Below, piece after piece: positions 53,386-62,445 of a stretch of DNA of 64,000 bases (within the stretch, counting starts at the first letter, position 1; each line of letters opens with the position of its first letter). Location: positions 54,907 to 118,906 of the forward strand of contig NZ_NJFZ01000033.1 of the NCBI RefSeq assembly GCF_002270355.1, given 5' to 3'. A program made the translations under genes and the position numbers. Under the pieces are notes generated by a model. The model was not told the origin of the DNA and ran no database searches. It saw only the letters and a list, made by a program, of their open reading frames with translations. The stretch comes from Flectobacillus sp. BAB-3569 (lineage in GTDB: Bacteria; Bacteroidota; Bacteroidia; Cytophagales; Spirosomataceae).

Positions 53386-53961
53386 ATGCTTAAATACACA
53401 TTAATTTTGCTTTTCTCTATCTTTCAAATCACACAATCCAATGCTCAAAGTATTATCGTTTGGAGCGGAGAAAGTCCATTGAAAATCAGTGATTTTATGG
53501 CAAAATCTCCTTCTAATAGTGGTAATTTGTATGGTTGCCAAGCTAGTTGCAGTATCGATTTTGGATTTCGTATGAGCGCAGCTTCGTTTATGTTGACCAA
53601 AAATTTTAATAATAAAGTCAAAGCCGTTTTTACGAGAAATACCTCTTACTTGGTTGCCAATACGGAGGAGCAAAAACAGCAGTTAGTTGCTTATTCGCAA
53701 TGTATTTTTGATGTGACTGAATTGTATGCTCGCAAATTTAGAAAGCGCCTTTTTGAAGAAAAGAAAGCATTTTCCAATAGCGAGTTTCATGCCAATGCAC
53801 AAGAAGAACTCCAGAAAGAGCTTCAAGCACGCGAAAACTATATTCAAACCACAACCAAGCTAGGACAAAACACCGAAGAGTTGAGCAAAATCAGAACCCA
53901 AGTACTAGCCGAAATCGCTGAACTATCGGATTATTGTTACGATTGCAAGCCCAAGAAATAG
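53386..53961 (+). CDS. Secreted DUF922-like protein that lacks the HExxH motif
   Basis: This 191-residue protein has a signal peptide (MLKYTLILLFSIFQITQSNAQ). VWSGESPLKISDFMAKSP (26-42) parallels FWSPSRPLRWSDFHGKPP of the 17643-18251 protein. Where that protein has DHEQLHFDI, this one has AYSQCIFDV (102-110), so all three zinc-site residues are replaced (His to Tyr, Glu to Ser, His to Ile). The rest is helical (VTELYARKFRKRLFEEKKAFS) with a Cys pair near the end (DYCYDCKPKK). I infer a catalytically dead relative; its role is unknown. Four other cysteines suggest disulfides. Confidence 0.7.
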   Translation: MLKYTLILLFSIFQITQSNAQSIIVWSGESPLKISDFMAKSPSNSGNLYGCQASCSIDFGFRMSAASFMLTKNFNNKVKAVFTRNTSYLVANTEEQKQQLVAYSQCIFDVTELYARKFRKRLFEEKKAFSNSEFHANAQEELQKELQARENYIQTTTKLGQNTEELSKIRTQVLAEIAELSDYCYDCKPKK

Positions 53962-53980
53962 TTGAAACGCCATATAGTAG

Positions 53981-54002
53981 GAGGCGCAATGCCTTGCGTC
54001 TC
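53981..54002. repeat. GAGACGCAAT-type palindrome, copy 4 (diverged)
   Basis: Arms gaggcgcaat / ccttgcgtctc with two changes relative to the other copies, in the 149-bp spacer after the DUF922-like gene. Confidence 0.6.
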
Positions 54003-54110
54003 CCGAGAAACACACCTTCATAAATTTTTCATATAGATTTAAACCGAGGTAAAGCTCGAAAAACGTAAATTTGGGCTAGGCGAATACGTAAAGCCTCAAA
54101 TTTTACTCGT

Positions 54111-54887
54111 ATGAAAATCGATGCATACCAAATATCCGAAGTCTTTAACCTCAAGAAGTTTAAACAAGACTATACCAGTGAACCCTCTCTTTTCAACAAT
54201 TCCGAACTATTCTATAAGCGCGAAGACGATACCTATATCTATTTATTGAGTTATGGGGTGGTAGTTTTTGCGGGTGTGGGTGATTTGGAAAAAAGTGAAT
54301 TTTTGAAATTTATCAAAAACTACGCTGAAGGATTGATTGAAGAAAAGTTTGAAGACGATTTTATTGTCCAAACAGACCCCTCTATTTCGGTAGTGCTCAA
54401 GCATAATTCTATTACTGTTTCAGAACTAACCGATGACTCTATCCGCATCATCATGCTCAATATTGGTCAGTCTGTGGCATTGGATTATTATGAGGCGTTG
54501 ACGTATAAAATTGCTACGAGCACCAAGCAAATGACCGACGAATTAGAGCATCACGGGCGTCTCAAAAGCTCGCAAAGTGAACTCCTGAAATTTATTGGCA
54601 AAACTATCAATATCAAAAACAGTATTATCGATAACCTTTATATCTTCGACTCACCAGAAGAGGCTTGGGAAAACGAGCATTTAGAGCGCATAGACAAAGG
54701 CTTGAAAAAGACCTTCGACCTCAAAATGCGTTACCAAGATATAGAATATAAACTCAAAATCGTTCAGGAAAACCTTACCCTTTTCATGGAGCTTGTCCAA
54801 AACCGAGAAAGCACCCGCCTCGAATGGGTTATCATTATCTTGATTTTGATAGAAGTGTTTGATTTGATATTTACGAAGATATTTTGA
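54111..54887 (+). CDS. RMD1/DUF155-family membrane protein
   Basis: This 258-residue protein has an N-terminal alpha/beta part (YLLSYGVVVFAGVGDLEKSEFLKFI), a helical part with LDYYEALTYKIATSTKQMTDELEHHGRL, and one C-terminal transmembrane helix (LEWVIIILILIEVFDLIFTKIF). Together these match the RMD1/Sif2 family (DUF155), whose eukaryotic members sit in the inner mitochondrial membrane. The bacterial function is not known. The topology suggests a cytoplasmic domain anchored at its C terminus. It is monocistronic, with its own terminator. Confidence 0.82.
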   Translation: MKIDAYQISEVFNLKKFKQDYTSEPSLFNNSELFYKREDDTYIYLLSYGVVVFAGVGDLEKSEFLKFIKNYAEGLIEEKFEDDFIVQTDPSISVVLKHNSITVSELTDDSIRIIMLNIGQSVALDYYEALTYKIATSTKQMTDELEHHGRLKSSQSELLKFIGKTINIKNSIIDNLYIFDSPEEAWENEHLERIDKGLKKTFDLKMRYQDIEYKLKIVQENLTLFMELVQNRESTRLEWVIIILILIEVFDLIFTKIF

Positions 54888-54905
54888 CGATATAAAAAGC
54901 AAAGG

Positions 54906-54945
54906 AAAAAAGGGACAAAGTGTTTAAGTGCTTTGTCCCTTTTTG
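54906..54945 (+). terminator. Intrinsic terminator after the RMD1/DUF155 gene
   Basis: Stem aaaagggacaaag / ctttgtccctttt, followed by ttgattttt, 19 bp after the stop codon. Confidence 0.85.
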
Positions 54946-54972
54946 ATTTTTATAATGATTCCCAAAACCCAT

Positions 54973-55025
54973 AAAAAAGGAGACCACCACACACACCAAC
55001 TCACAACCCCGTAGTCTCCTTTTTT
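54973..55025 (-). terminator. Likely terminator after clpB
   Basis: Arms aaaaaaggagac / gtctcctttttt around a loop of about 30 bases, 22 bp after the clpB stop; on the minus strand it ends in a T run. The long loop makes it less typical. Confidence 0.65.
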
Positions 55026-55046
55026 CTCCTCAACCAACTATTTGAC

Positions 55047-57647
55047 TTAAACCTCGACTGGTACGTTCGAGAATTTTAATGATTTATCTTCGCCTAATTC
55101 CATCATTACAATAGAATCTTTGCTTACGTAATGTCCAAGAATTTGTTTTGATAGTTCGTTCAAAATTCTTCTTTGCAATACACGCTTGAGTGGACGAGCG
55201 CCCATGGTTGGGTCATAGCCCTCTTCTGCTAAGAATGTCAAGGCTTCGTCGGTAGCTTCGAGTGTGATGCCTTGTTCTTTCAAACGGTCTTGGATTTGTT
55301 TGAACTGGATTTCGACAATCTTGTGAAGGTTGTTTTTAGAAAGTGGTTCAAACATCACAATTTCATCTACACGGTTCAAAAACTCTGGACGAACCACTTG
55401 CTTCAATAAGCCCATTACCTCTTCTTTGGCTTTTTCAAGGACAATATGGTTGTTCCAACCTTCCATTTCTGCCATTTTTTCTTGAATAATATGACTACCA
55501 ATGTTTGATGTCATAATAATGATGGTATTCTTGAAATTGGCAATACGACCTTTGTTGTCAGTCAAACGACCGTCATCGAGTACTTGCAAAAGGATGTTCC
55601 AAACGTCTGGGTGTGCTTTTTCGATTTCATCGAGCAAAATAACACTGTAAGGTTTGCGACGTACCGCTTCGGTCAACTGACCACCTTCATCATAACCTAC
55701 GTATCCTGGAGGTGCTCCAATCAAACGGCTTACCGCATGGCGCTCTTGGTACTCCGACATATCGATTCTGACCATCGCATTTTCATCGTTGAAGAGATAA
55801 TCTGCTAGCGATTTGGCTAATTCGGTCTTACCAACCCCTGTTGTACCCAAGAATATAAATGAACCAATCGGACGGCGAGGGTCTTGCATACCAGCGCGCG
55901 AACGACGAACTGCATCTGAAATAGCCTCAATCGCTTCTTCTTGCCCTGCTACACGTTTGCCTAATTCTTCTTCCATATGCAAGAGCTTTTCTTGCTCGGC
56001 ACGCATCATTTTTGAAACTGGAATACCTGTCCATTTTGCTACCACCTCAGCGATATTCTCTGCTGTTACCTCTTCCTGAAGCATCGTGTTTTCTTCTACC
56101 TTCGGCGTTTGTAGCTCTTTGAGTTTGTTTTCCGCCTCTAGTAATTTGCCATAGCGGATTTCTGCTACTTTGCCATAATCACCAGAACGTTCGGCTTGTT
56201 CTGCCTCTAATTTCAAACGGTCAATATCTTCTTTGATTTTGCGAACATTATCAAGCACCGATTTTTCAGATTGCCATTTGGCCATTAAGCCCGATTTTTT
56301 TTCGGTCAATTCTGCCAATTCACGACTGATAATGGTTTCACGCTCCTTATTATTTTCACGACGAATCGCTTCTCTCTCAATTTCGAGTTGCATAATACGG
56401 CGTTGTAAGTCATCAATCTCTTCAGGAACAGAGTCAATCTCCATACGCATTTTTGCGGCAGCTTCGTCCATCAAGTCGATGGCTTTGTCAGGCAAAAAAC
56501 GATCTGAAATATAGCGGTTTGACAATTCTACGGCTGCAATTACCGCATCGTCCTGAATACGCACCCCGTGGTGAAGTTCATATTTTTCTTTGATACCTCT
56601 CAAGATAGAAATGGCATCAGTTACATCTGGTTCGTCTACCGTAACAGCTTGGAAACGACGTTCGAGGGCTTTATCTTTCTCAATATATTTTTGGTATTCC
56701 TTAAGCGTAGTCGCCCCAATAGCATGCAATTCGCCACGTGCCAAAGCTGGTTTTAGCAAATTGGCCGCATCCATAGCACTATCACCACCACCTCCTGCGC
56801 CAATCAAGGTATGGATTTCATCAATAAACATGATGATTTCGCCTTCTGCGTCGGTTACTTCTTTGATAACAGCCTTCAATCGCTCTTCAAACTCACCCTT
56901 GTATTTGGCGCCCGCAATCAACAAGCCCATATCGAGAGTATAAATCGTTTTGCTACGAAGGTTTTCGGGTACATCGCCCAATACAATTCTTTGAGCCAAA
57001 CCTTCCACGATGGCGGTTTTACCAACGCCAGGTTCACCAATCAACATCGGGTTGTTTTTGGTACGGCGAGAAAGAATTTGTAAAACACGACGAATTTCTT
57101 CATCACGACCAATCACAGGGTCGATTTTTCCTGACTTGGCTAATTCATTTAGGTTACGAGCATATCGTTCCAACGAACGATAGGTTGCTTCTGCATTTTG
57201 GTCTTTCACGTTGGTGTTACCTCTAAGTTCTTTAATCGCTGATTTGAGTGTATTTTCTTTGAAGCCACTATCTTTTAATAGAGTAGCTACGGAGTCTTTT
57301 CCTAAAAATAGGCCCATCAAAAGTAATTCTACGCTGACAAACTCATCGCCAAAATCTTTCAATAGATTTTCGGCCTTGGTGAGAGCAGCGGCGGCATCAT
57401 TGGCCAAATAAGGCTGTCCGCCCGATACTTTTGGATAGGAGTTAACAATGCTTTCAAGTTTGGTTAAAAGGATATTTTCATTCACACCCATTTTTTTCAA
57501 CAAGAAGCCCGAAGTATTGCCGTCTTCCTCAAGAATAGCTTTCAGCAAGTGCCCCGCTTCGATGGCCTGCTGACCATTACCCGAGGCAATCGTAGCTGCC
57601 TGCTGGATAATCTCCTGGGTTTTGGTGGTGTATTTATTAAAGTTCAT
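55047..57647 (-). CDS. clpB: ATP-dependent chaperone ClpB
   Basis: In this 866-residue protein an N-terminal Clp repeat domain ([15 protein letters not shown]...) is followed by first AAA+ module with Walker A GEPGVGKT (204-211), a long coiled-coil middle domain (about 400-520, [16 protein letters not shown]), and second AAA+ module with GTTGVGKT and the pore segment YVGYDEGG. There is no ClpP-binding loop typical of ClpA/C. It acts with DnaK to pull proteins out of aggregates after heat stress. No heat-shock promoter or HrcA site is evident upstream. Confidence 0.96.
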   Translation of the reverse strand: MNFNKYTTKTQEIIQQAATIASGNGQQAIEAGHLLKAILEEDGNTSGFLLKKMGVNENILLTKLESIVNSYPKVSGGQPYLANDAAAALTKAENLLKDFGDEFVSVELLLMGLFLGKDSVATLLKDSGFKENTLKSAIKELRGNTNVKDQNAEATYRSLERYARNLNELAKSGKIDPVIGRDEEIRRVLQILSRRTKNNPMLIGEPGVGKTAIVEGLAQRIVLGDVPENLRSKTIYTLDMGLLIAGAKYKGEFEERLKAVIKEVTDAEGEIIMFIDEIHTLIGAGGGGDSAMDAANLLKPALARGELHAIGATTLKEYQKYIEKDKALERRFQAVTVDEPDVTDAISILRGIKEKYELHHGVRIQDDAVIAAVELSNRYISDRFLPDKAIDLMDEAAAKMRMEIDSVPEEIDDLQRRIMQLEIEREAIRRENNKERETIISRELAELTEKKSGLMAKWQSEKSVLDNVRKIKEDIDRLKLEAEQAERSGDYGKVAEIRYGKLLEAENKLKELQTPKVEENTMLQEEVTAENIAEVVAKWTGIPVSKMMRAEQEKLLHMEEELGKRVAGQEEAIEAISDAVRRSRAGMQDPRRPIGSFIFLGTTGVGKTELAKSLADYLFNDENAMVRIDMSEYQERHAVSRLIGAPPGYVGYDEGGQLTEAVRRKPYSVILLDEIEKAHPDVWNILLQVLDDGRLTDNKGRIANFKNTIIIMTSNIGSHIIQEKMAEMEGWNNHIVLEKAKEEVMGLLKQVVRPEFLNRVDEIVMFEPLSKNNLHKIVEIQFKQIQDRLKEQGITLEATDEALTFLAEEGYDPTMGARPLKRVLQRRILNELSKQILGHYVSKDSIVMMELGEDKSLKFSNVPVEV

Positions 57648-58037
57648 ATCAGTAGTTTTGTTTTGTCCTGATTTGTTTTATTTGTTAATTATTTATCAAA
57701 TATGAATCCAATCGGCACAATCGGAAAAAATGTCTTGTTTTAAGCGATTTAGGGAATTTTTATCCGCCAAAATTTCAGTAGAATCCCTCCAAATCAGCAT
57801 TTATAATGTCATATTGTCTTTAGATTTGTAGAGGAATAAATTTTAGAATTAAAGCTGAATTGCGATTGTATTTTGTAATATCTGTATTTTACAATAAAAA
57901 ATTACTAGCTGTTATTTGGCAAGATTACTCATGATTATAAGCACTGGTAATTAACTGAAAATTTACATTCACAATTCACCATTCGCTCATTCACAATTAA
58001 ACATTATCACTAAATCATTCATTCACAATTGAAAATC
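57648..58037. other. Divergent intergenic region upstream of clpB and the aldo/keto reductase gene
   Basis: These 390 bp are AT-rich, without an exact TAnnTTTG box. The right end (57959-58030) is built of attcacaatt/cattcgctcattc/actaaatcattc words, the same simple family as at 25507, 32480, 37990 and 53283. No open frame of note. Confidence 0.6.
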
Positions 58038-59021
58038 ATGCAACTCAGAAAATTTCAAACAGAACTTATTAGCGAAATCGGTCTTGGTACTTGGCAACTA
58101 GGCAGTGCCGATTGGGGAAATGTTACAGAAGAAGCTGCTATCGAAATCCTCAATCGATTTGTGGATTTAGGAGGTAACTTTATCGATACGGCCGATGTCT
58201 ATGGTGGAGGTATCAGCGAAAAGGTTATCGGTAAATTTTTGAAAACTCGTTCTGAAAAGCTTTATGTTGCTACCAAACTCGGAAGAAGAGGCGATAATGG
58301 AAACGGTTGGCCACAGAACTTTACGTATGAGGCTATCAAACAGCACGTGGAAGACTCTCTTCAAAATCTTCAATTGGAGCAGTTGTATTTAGAACAGTTA
58401 CACTGTATCCCAACGGAAGAATTACAAAAAGGTGATGTTTTTGACTCGCTTAGAAAACTTCAAAGCGAAGGTTTAATCAAATACTGGGGTGTTAGTGTCG
58501 AAACTGCCGAGGAAGCGCTTATCTGTTTAGAGCAAGAGGGCTTGGCTTCTTTGCAAATTATTTTCAACCTATTCCGTCAACATTTAGCCGACGAAATTTT
58601 TGCGAAGGCTCAAGAAAAAGGCGTTTCCTTAATCGTTCGTGTGCCCTTAGCGAGTGGACTATTGAGTGGGAAATATACCAAGGATACCGAATTTGCTACT
58701 ACAGACCATCGTAACTATAATGCTAATGGAGAGTTTTTCAACGTTGGCGAGACGTTTTCGGGAGTAGCTTTTGCACAAGGTGTAGAGTTTGCTCAAAGTT
58801 TGGGAAATCTTATGCCCGATGAGCGTTTGGCACAATGGTCATTACGTTGGATTTTGGATCATCCTGCTGTTACTACAGTGATTCCTGGAGCTACCAAAAT
58901 TTCTCAAGTTGAATCCAACATGGGTTCTAGTAATTTGGAGCCATTATCCGCCGAAATTCATACGGCTTTGAGAGAGGTGTATGATAACCAAATTAAGCCT
59001 GCAATTCGTGGGAAATACTAG
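58038..59021 (+). CDS. Aldo/keto reductase family protein
   Basis: Start chosen at the ATG at 58038 (327 residues); the longer frame uses TTG at 58029. The barrel shows GLGTWQLGSADWG, FIDTADVYGGG (catalytic Asp and Tyr), LYVATKLGRRG (Lys) and LYLEQLHCIP (His). C-terminal WSLRWILDHPAVTTVIPGATKISQVESNM is the NADPH-binding region. It reduces aldehydes or ketones with NADPH in the cytoplasm; the natural substrate is unknown. It is monocistronic, with a strong terminator. Confidence 0.93.
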   Translation: MQLRKFQTELISEIGLGTWQLGSADWGNVTEEAAIEILNRFVDLGGNFIDTADVYGGGISEKVIGKFLKTRSEKLYVATKLGRRGDNGNGWPQNFTYEAIKQHVEDSLQNLQLEQLYLEQLHCIPTEELQKGDVFDSLRKLQSEGLIKYWGVSVETAEEALICLEQEGLASLQIIFNLFRQHLADEIFAKAQEKGVSLIVRVPLASGLLSGKYTKDTEFATTDHRNYNANGEFFNVGETFSGVAFAQGVEFAQSLGNLMPDERLAQWSLRWILDHPAVTTVIPGATKISQVESNMGSSNLEPLSAEIHTALREVYDNQIKPAIRGKY

Positions 59022-59133
59022 TCGGAATAGGTGAAAAAAATGTTAATATTTGTTAAAATTGACTTTTTTGAAATTTTTTTTCTGAAAAAATAAGAGATTC
59101 TTGCCACTGAAAAAGTGCTGGCTAGATTTCTTT

Positions 59134-59169
59134 AAAAAGTGGGCTATCTCGACAGATAGCCCACTTTTT
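59134..59169 (+). terminator. Intrinsic terminator after the aldo/keto reductase gene
   Basis: Perfect 16-bp stem aaaaagtgggctatct / agatagcccacttttt with a four-base loop and a T run, about 110 bp past the stop codon. Confidence 0.9.
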
Positions 59170-59259
59170 TGTATTAATCCAAGAAGTATTGCAAATTGAA
59201 AAAACTAAAATGTATATCAATAAAGTACAAAGCCGTAAACTCATAAGTATTGTGCAAGC

Positions 59260-59290
59260 TTGTAAATGACAGGATTTTACCGTAATTTTG
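59260..59290 (+). promoter_or_regulatory. Promoter of the RlpA-like gene
   Basis: TTG at 59260-59262 and TAATTTTG at 59283-59290 with 20 bases between match both parts of the Bacteroidota promoter consensus (-33 TTG, -7 TAnnTTTG). It is 24 bp before the ATG at 59315 and is the best promoter match I found in the window. Confidence 0.7.
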
Positions 59291-59314
59291 CACTCCATCA
59301 TCCAAAAAATAGAC

Positions 59315-59716
59315 ATGGTAAAATCCATTTTATTGCTTATTTTTTGTAGTGTAATTTCACTCTCAATTGTAGCAAAAGATGCACGGTCATTTCAGGGTAA
59401 AGCTTCGTTTTATGCACGTAAATTCAACGGCAGACGAACTTCAAGTGGCGAACGCTACAAAAATAATGGCTACACAGCAGCTCATCGTAGTTTGCCTTAT
59501 GGTACCTTGTTGGAAGTAACCAACAAGTCCAATGGTAAGAAAGCTGTGGTACGTGTAAACGACAGAGGCCCGCATAGAAGAAAAGTACTTTTAGACTTAA
59601 GTTATGCGGCTGCCAAAAAAATTGGAATAGTTAGAAGAGGTATAGGTAATGTACGTGTTAGGGTCCTCTCTAAACAGGAAATTCCAAATGCACTTTATGC
59701 AAGTGCACGCAATTAG
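59315..59716 (+). CDS. RlpA-like double-psi beta-barrel protein
   Basis: ATG at 59315 gives 133 residues; a TTG nine codons upstream is less likely and lies in the promoter. The signal peptide (MVKSILLLIFCSVISLSIVA) is followed by the RlpA barrel: GKASFYARKFNGRRTSSGERY, AAHRSLPYGTLLEVTN and VVRVNDRGPH, carrying the conserved Asp. No SPOR domain follows, unlike many RlpA proteins. Family members act on peptidoglycan glycan strands in the periplasm. It stands alone with its own promoter and terminator. Confidence 0.88.
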   Translation: MVKSILLLIFCSVISLSIVAKDARSFQGKASFYARKFNGRRTSSGERYKNNGYTAAHRSLPYGTLLEVTNKSNGKKAVVRVNDRGPHRRKVLLDLSYAAAKKIGIVRRGIGNVRVRVLSKQEIPNALYASARN

Positions 59717-59738
59717 GAACAATCTTTTCCTTATTATG

Positions 59739-59770
59739 AATCCTCATATCTTCGGGTATGAGGATTTTTT
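59739..59770 (+). terminator. Intrinsic terminator after the RlpA-like gene
   Basis: Stem aatcctcata / tatgaggatt around tcttcggg, followed by a T run, 22 bp past the stop codon. Confidence 0.9.
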
Positions 59771-60023
59771 TAGGTTCAAAGGGGATAGGGGTGAGGGGTT
59801 AGTTTTTTAAGGTTCAAAGGGATCAGGCACAGAGGCACAAAGTGGTTTTAGGGTTTAGGTGAGGAGTTGTTGTGAGGGGGCTTTTGGGGGATTTTGACAT
59901 GGATAAAATTCCTTTTCCTAATTTTCAAATTATCAAATCTTCAAATTTACAAATTGCAGCTATTCTTTATTAAATTTAGGAAGGATTTGACTTGGTACTT
60001 TCCAAAACACTAAGATAAAACAC

Positions 60024-60111
60024 TTTGTGCCTTTGTGCCTTTGTGCCTTTGTGCCTTTGTGCCTTTGTGCCTTTGTGCCTTTGTGCCTTTGTGCCTTTGT
60101 GCCTTTGTGCC
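60024..60111 (+). repeat. Eleven perfect tandem TTTGTGCC units
   Basis: Eleven identical 8-bp units, then a partial TTTGCC. In translation the array reads as repeats of PLCLCAFV and joins in frame with the downstream aminotransferase, but that is an artefact of length if the ATG at 60156 is the start. Its 8-bp period means that each gain or loss shifts the frame and the spacing to the gene. Confidence 0.95.
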
Positions 60112-60155
60112 TTTGCCAAGCCAGAACCTTCTTACCTCAAACGCTCCAAACTATA

Positions 60156-61463
60156 ATGCAAAGACGCAATTTTCTACAAAACCTTATGTTAGGCACAGGA
60201 GGCTTATCTGCCTTGCCGTTTACCAGTCAAGCGACCAATCAAAATCTACAACGCATTCTTGGTTATGCTCCTCAAAAGGATGTTACTACTGACGAGGATT
60301 ATTGGGCACAAATCCAATGGGCATTTTCTGCTTCACCCAATTTGATTAATATGAGCAATGCAGGGGTAAGTCCACAACCAATTATGGTACAGGACGCCCT
60401 TACACATTATAACAAGCTTTGTAACGAAGCGCCAACGTATTATATGTGGCGTATTTTGGACGAAAATCGAGAGGCTGTTCGTAGTAAGTTGGCAGATTTG
60501 GCAGGTTGTTTACCCGATGAAATAGCCATGAATCGCAATGCTACAGAGGCATTGGATACGATTATTTTGGGTTTAGAACTACAAAAAGGCGATGAAGTGG
60601 TTATGTCCTTACAAGATTATCCGAATATGCTTCATGGATGGCGACAGCGAGAAAAGCGCGAAGGTATTGTGATTAAATATGTCAATCATAATCCTTTGCC
60701 ATGTGAGGATAACGATTTATTGGTAAGGCGATATGTCGAGTTAGTAACCGAAAATACTAGGATTGTTCATCTAACCCATATGATTAACTGGACAGGACAA
60801 TTGTTGCCCGTAAAAGCTATTTCTGAGGCTGTAAAAAAGAAAAATCCAAAGATTAAAGTAGTAGTGGATGCGGCGCATACCTTTGCGCAAATTGCCTACA
60901 AAATCCCCGATTTAGGTTGTGATTATCTGGGAGCTAGTTTGCATAAATGGCTTTGTGCACCTTTTGGAACAGGCTTGCTTTGGGTCAAAAAAGAACATAT
61001 TGCTAGTTTATGGACACATACTCCTTCTGATAATCCTTTGAAAGATGATATTCGAAAATTTGAAGGGCTTGGGACACGTTCCTTTCCGATAGAAATGGCG
61101 ATTGGTCATGCCGTAAATTTTCATAATGCTATTGGTACTGAAAGAATCCAAAAAAGGCTACAATATCTTAAAAACTATCTATTGACTCGTTGTGTAGACT
61201 TACCCAATTTTTATACCCAAACGTCTTTAAAGCCTGAATTTTCTGGTGCAATAGCCCTAATAGGTTTTAAAGGGATGACCTCTGGAGAATTACACAATAG
61301 TCTCATGAAAAAATCGAGAATTTATACTTCTCCAGTCACTTGGGAAAATGTCGTGGGTGTCCGTGTGACCCCTCATATTTATACGCCAATCAAGGACATG
61401 GACAAAGTAATTTTGACGCTTCAGGATATTGCAAAGGATCAGAATAAAGCTCCTTCAAAGTAA
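60156..61463 (+). CDS. Class V aminotransferase-fold protein with Tat-like export signal
   Basis: The ATG at 60156 (435 residues) begins MQRRNFLQNLMLGTGGLSAL, a twin-arginine-like signal, whereas the longer frame runs through the tandem array. The fold-type I core shows NATEALDTIILGLELQKGDEV, VVVDAAHTFAQIAY (cofactor Asp) and YLGASLHKWLCAPFGTG, with Lys264 as the PLP-binding residue. This resembles the isopenicillin-N epimerase/cysteine-desulfurase-like branch. An exported, folded PLP protein is unusual. The substrate is unknown. A tandem repeat just upstream may affect its expression. Confidence 0.88.
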   Translation: MQRRNFLQNLMLGTGGLSALPFTSQATNQNLQRILGYAPQKDVTTDEDYWAQIQWAFSASPNLINMSNAGVSPQPIMVQDALTHYNKLCNEAPTYYMWRILDENREAVRSKLADLAGCLPDEIAMNRNATEALDTIILGLELQKGDEVVMSLQDYPNMLHGWRQREKREGIVIKYVNHNPLPCEDNDLLVRRYVELVTENTRIVHLTHMINWTGQLLPVKAISEAVKKKNPKIKVVVDAAHTFAQIAYKIPDLGCDYLGASLHKWLCAPFGTGLLWVKKEHIASLWTHTPSDNPLKDDIRKFEGLGTRSFPIEMAIGHAVNFHNAIGTERIQKRLQYLKNYLLTRCVDLPNFYTQTSLKPEFSGAIALIGFKGMTSGELHNSLMKKSRIYTSPVTWENVVGVRVTPHIYTPIKDMDKVILTLQDIAKDQNKAPSK

Positions 61464-61595
61464 AAGAAGTCCTAGGATTACTCGATGAGAAGTAATCGAT
61501 CAAAGCGCAAGAAAGTTTTGAGGGTAAATAGTGGAAATTTTACATAACAAACCCTTCGGAGGTTTTATAGAATTATGTAGGAGAAATAACTGATT

Positions 61596-62162
61596 TTACG
61601 AGTCTGTTTCAACACGCTGAATCATACGTTTTTGAAAATCTTGAAAAATACTTGGATTACTATACAGTTTCGAAAACATAATAGCACCCTCCAATTCCAT
61701 GAGCGTTTGTTGCGCTAGAATTTGGGATTGTTCTTGAGAATAGAGTTCTAGATAAATATTAGCAAAGCTCTGAACTATACCATCCATAATGGTAGTGAGC
61801 AAATGTCGGAAGGAAGGATACAGATTTGCAGTTTCCAAAATCGTATTTCCCAAAATACAACCTCCATTTTTATGAATCACTACTTTACTTAGCCCTTTCA
61901 AAAAAAGCTTCATTCGTTTTGAAGCAGGGTACTGTTTATGGAAGGCCAAGGGGTAAACATTACTTTTCAACTCATAATCAATACTCTCAAGAATTTGTAC
62001 CATTAATTCTTCTTTACTAATAAAGTAATGATAAAAGCTTCCCTTTAGCAAACCTACTTCGGCTGCGAGGTCTGACATAGAAGTGTTGTGGTAACCTTTA
62101 TTACTGAACACGTTTAGGGCTTTGGCTATTATCTCATTTTTAGTAACTTTTTGAATAGGCAT
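61596..62162 (-). CDS. TetR/AcrR-family transcriptional regulator
   Basis: ATG at 62162 gives 188 residues; a TTG four codons upstream is less likely. The N-terminal helix-turn-helix is complete (EIIAKALNVFSNKGYHNTSMSDLAAEVGLLKGSFYHYFISKEEL). The C-terminal ligand domain is helical and unspecific. Such proteins usually repress a neighbouring transporter or enzyme gene and release DNA on ligand binding; here no obvious adjacent target exists. It converges on the aminotransferase gene and diverges from the TlpA-like gene. Confidence 0.9.
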   Translation of the reverse strand: MPIQKVTKNEIIAKALNVFSNKGYHNTSMSDLAAEVGLLKGSFYHYFISKEELMVQILESIDYELKSNVYPLAFHKQYPASKRMKLFLKGLSKVVIHKNGGCILGNTILETANLYPSFRHLLTTIMDGIVQSFANIYLELYSQEQSQILAQQTLMELEGAIMFSKLYSNPSIFQDFQKRMIQRVETDS

Positions 62163-62445
62163 ACTTGATGGCAAGATGGTTTTAGAAAAAAATTAATTGA
62201 GCTAATTTACAAGTATTTAGCTGAGAATAAGGGGCATAATTGCGAAAAAAGGCCTAGAGTTTATTAAATGGTAAATAGTAGTTTGAATCCTACAATTTTT
62301 TATATTTTTTGTACCATATTATCTTGCTCAATAGGCTTGTTAAATCATGATAAAATACTAAAGAGACGTGTTAATCTTTTGTTAATCACAAGGTACAGCC
62401 GAGATATTTATGTAAATTCGTTTTTCAATAAAACTTTATATCAGA

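Larger units (their letters stand above)
59717..60155. other. Intergenic region before the aminotransferase with a tandem array
   Basis: These 439 bp contain the terminator at 59739-59770, gggatcaggcacagaggcac words (59819-59845), AT-rich spacer and the eleven-copy array at 60024-60111. The array ends 44 bp before the chosen ATG. Nothing else is evident. Confidence 0.65.

Noticed and set aside
60027..60155. In-frame N-terminal extension of the aminotransferase with PLCLCAFV repeats
   Set aside because: It is translation of an 8-bp tandem array from GTG; the ATG at 60156 opens a proper export signal.
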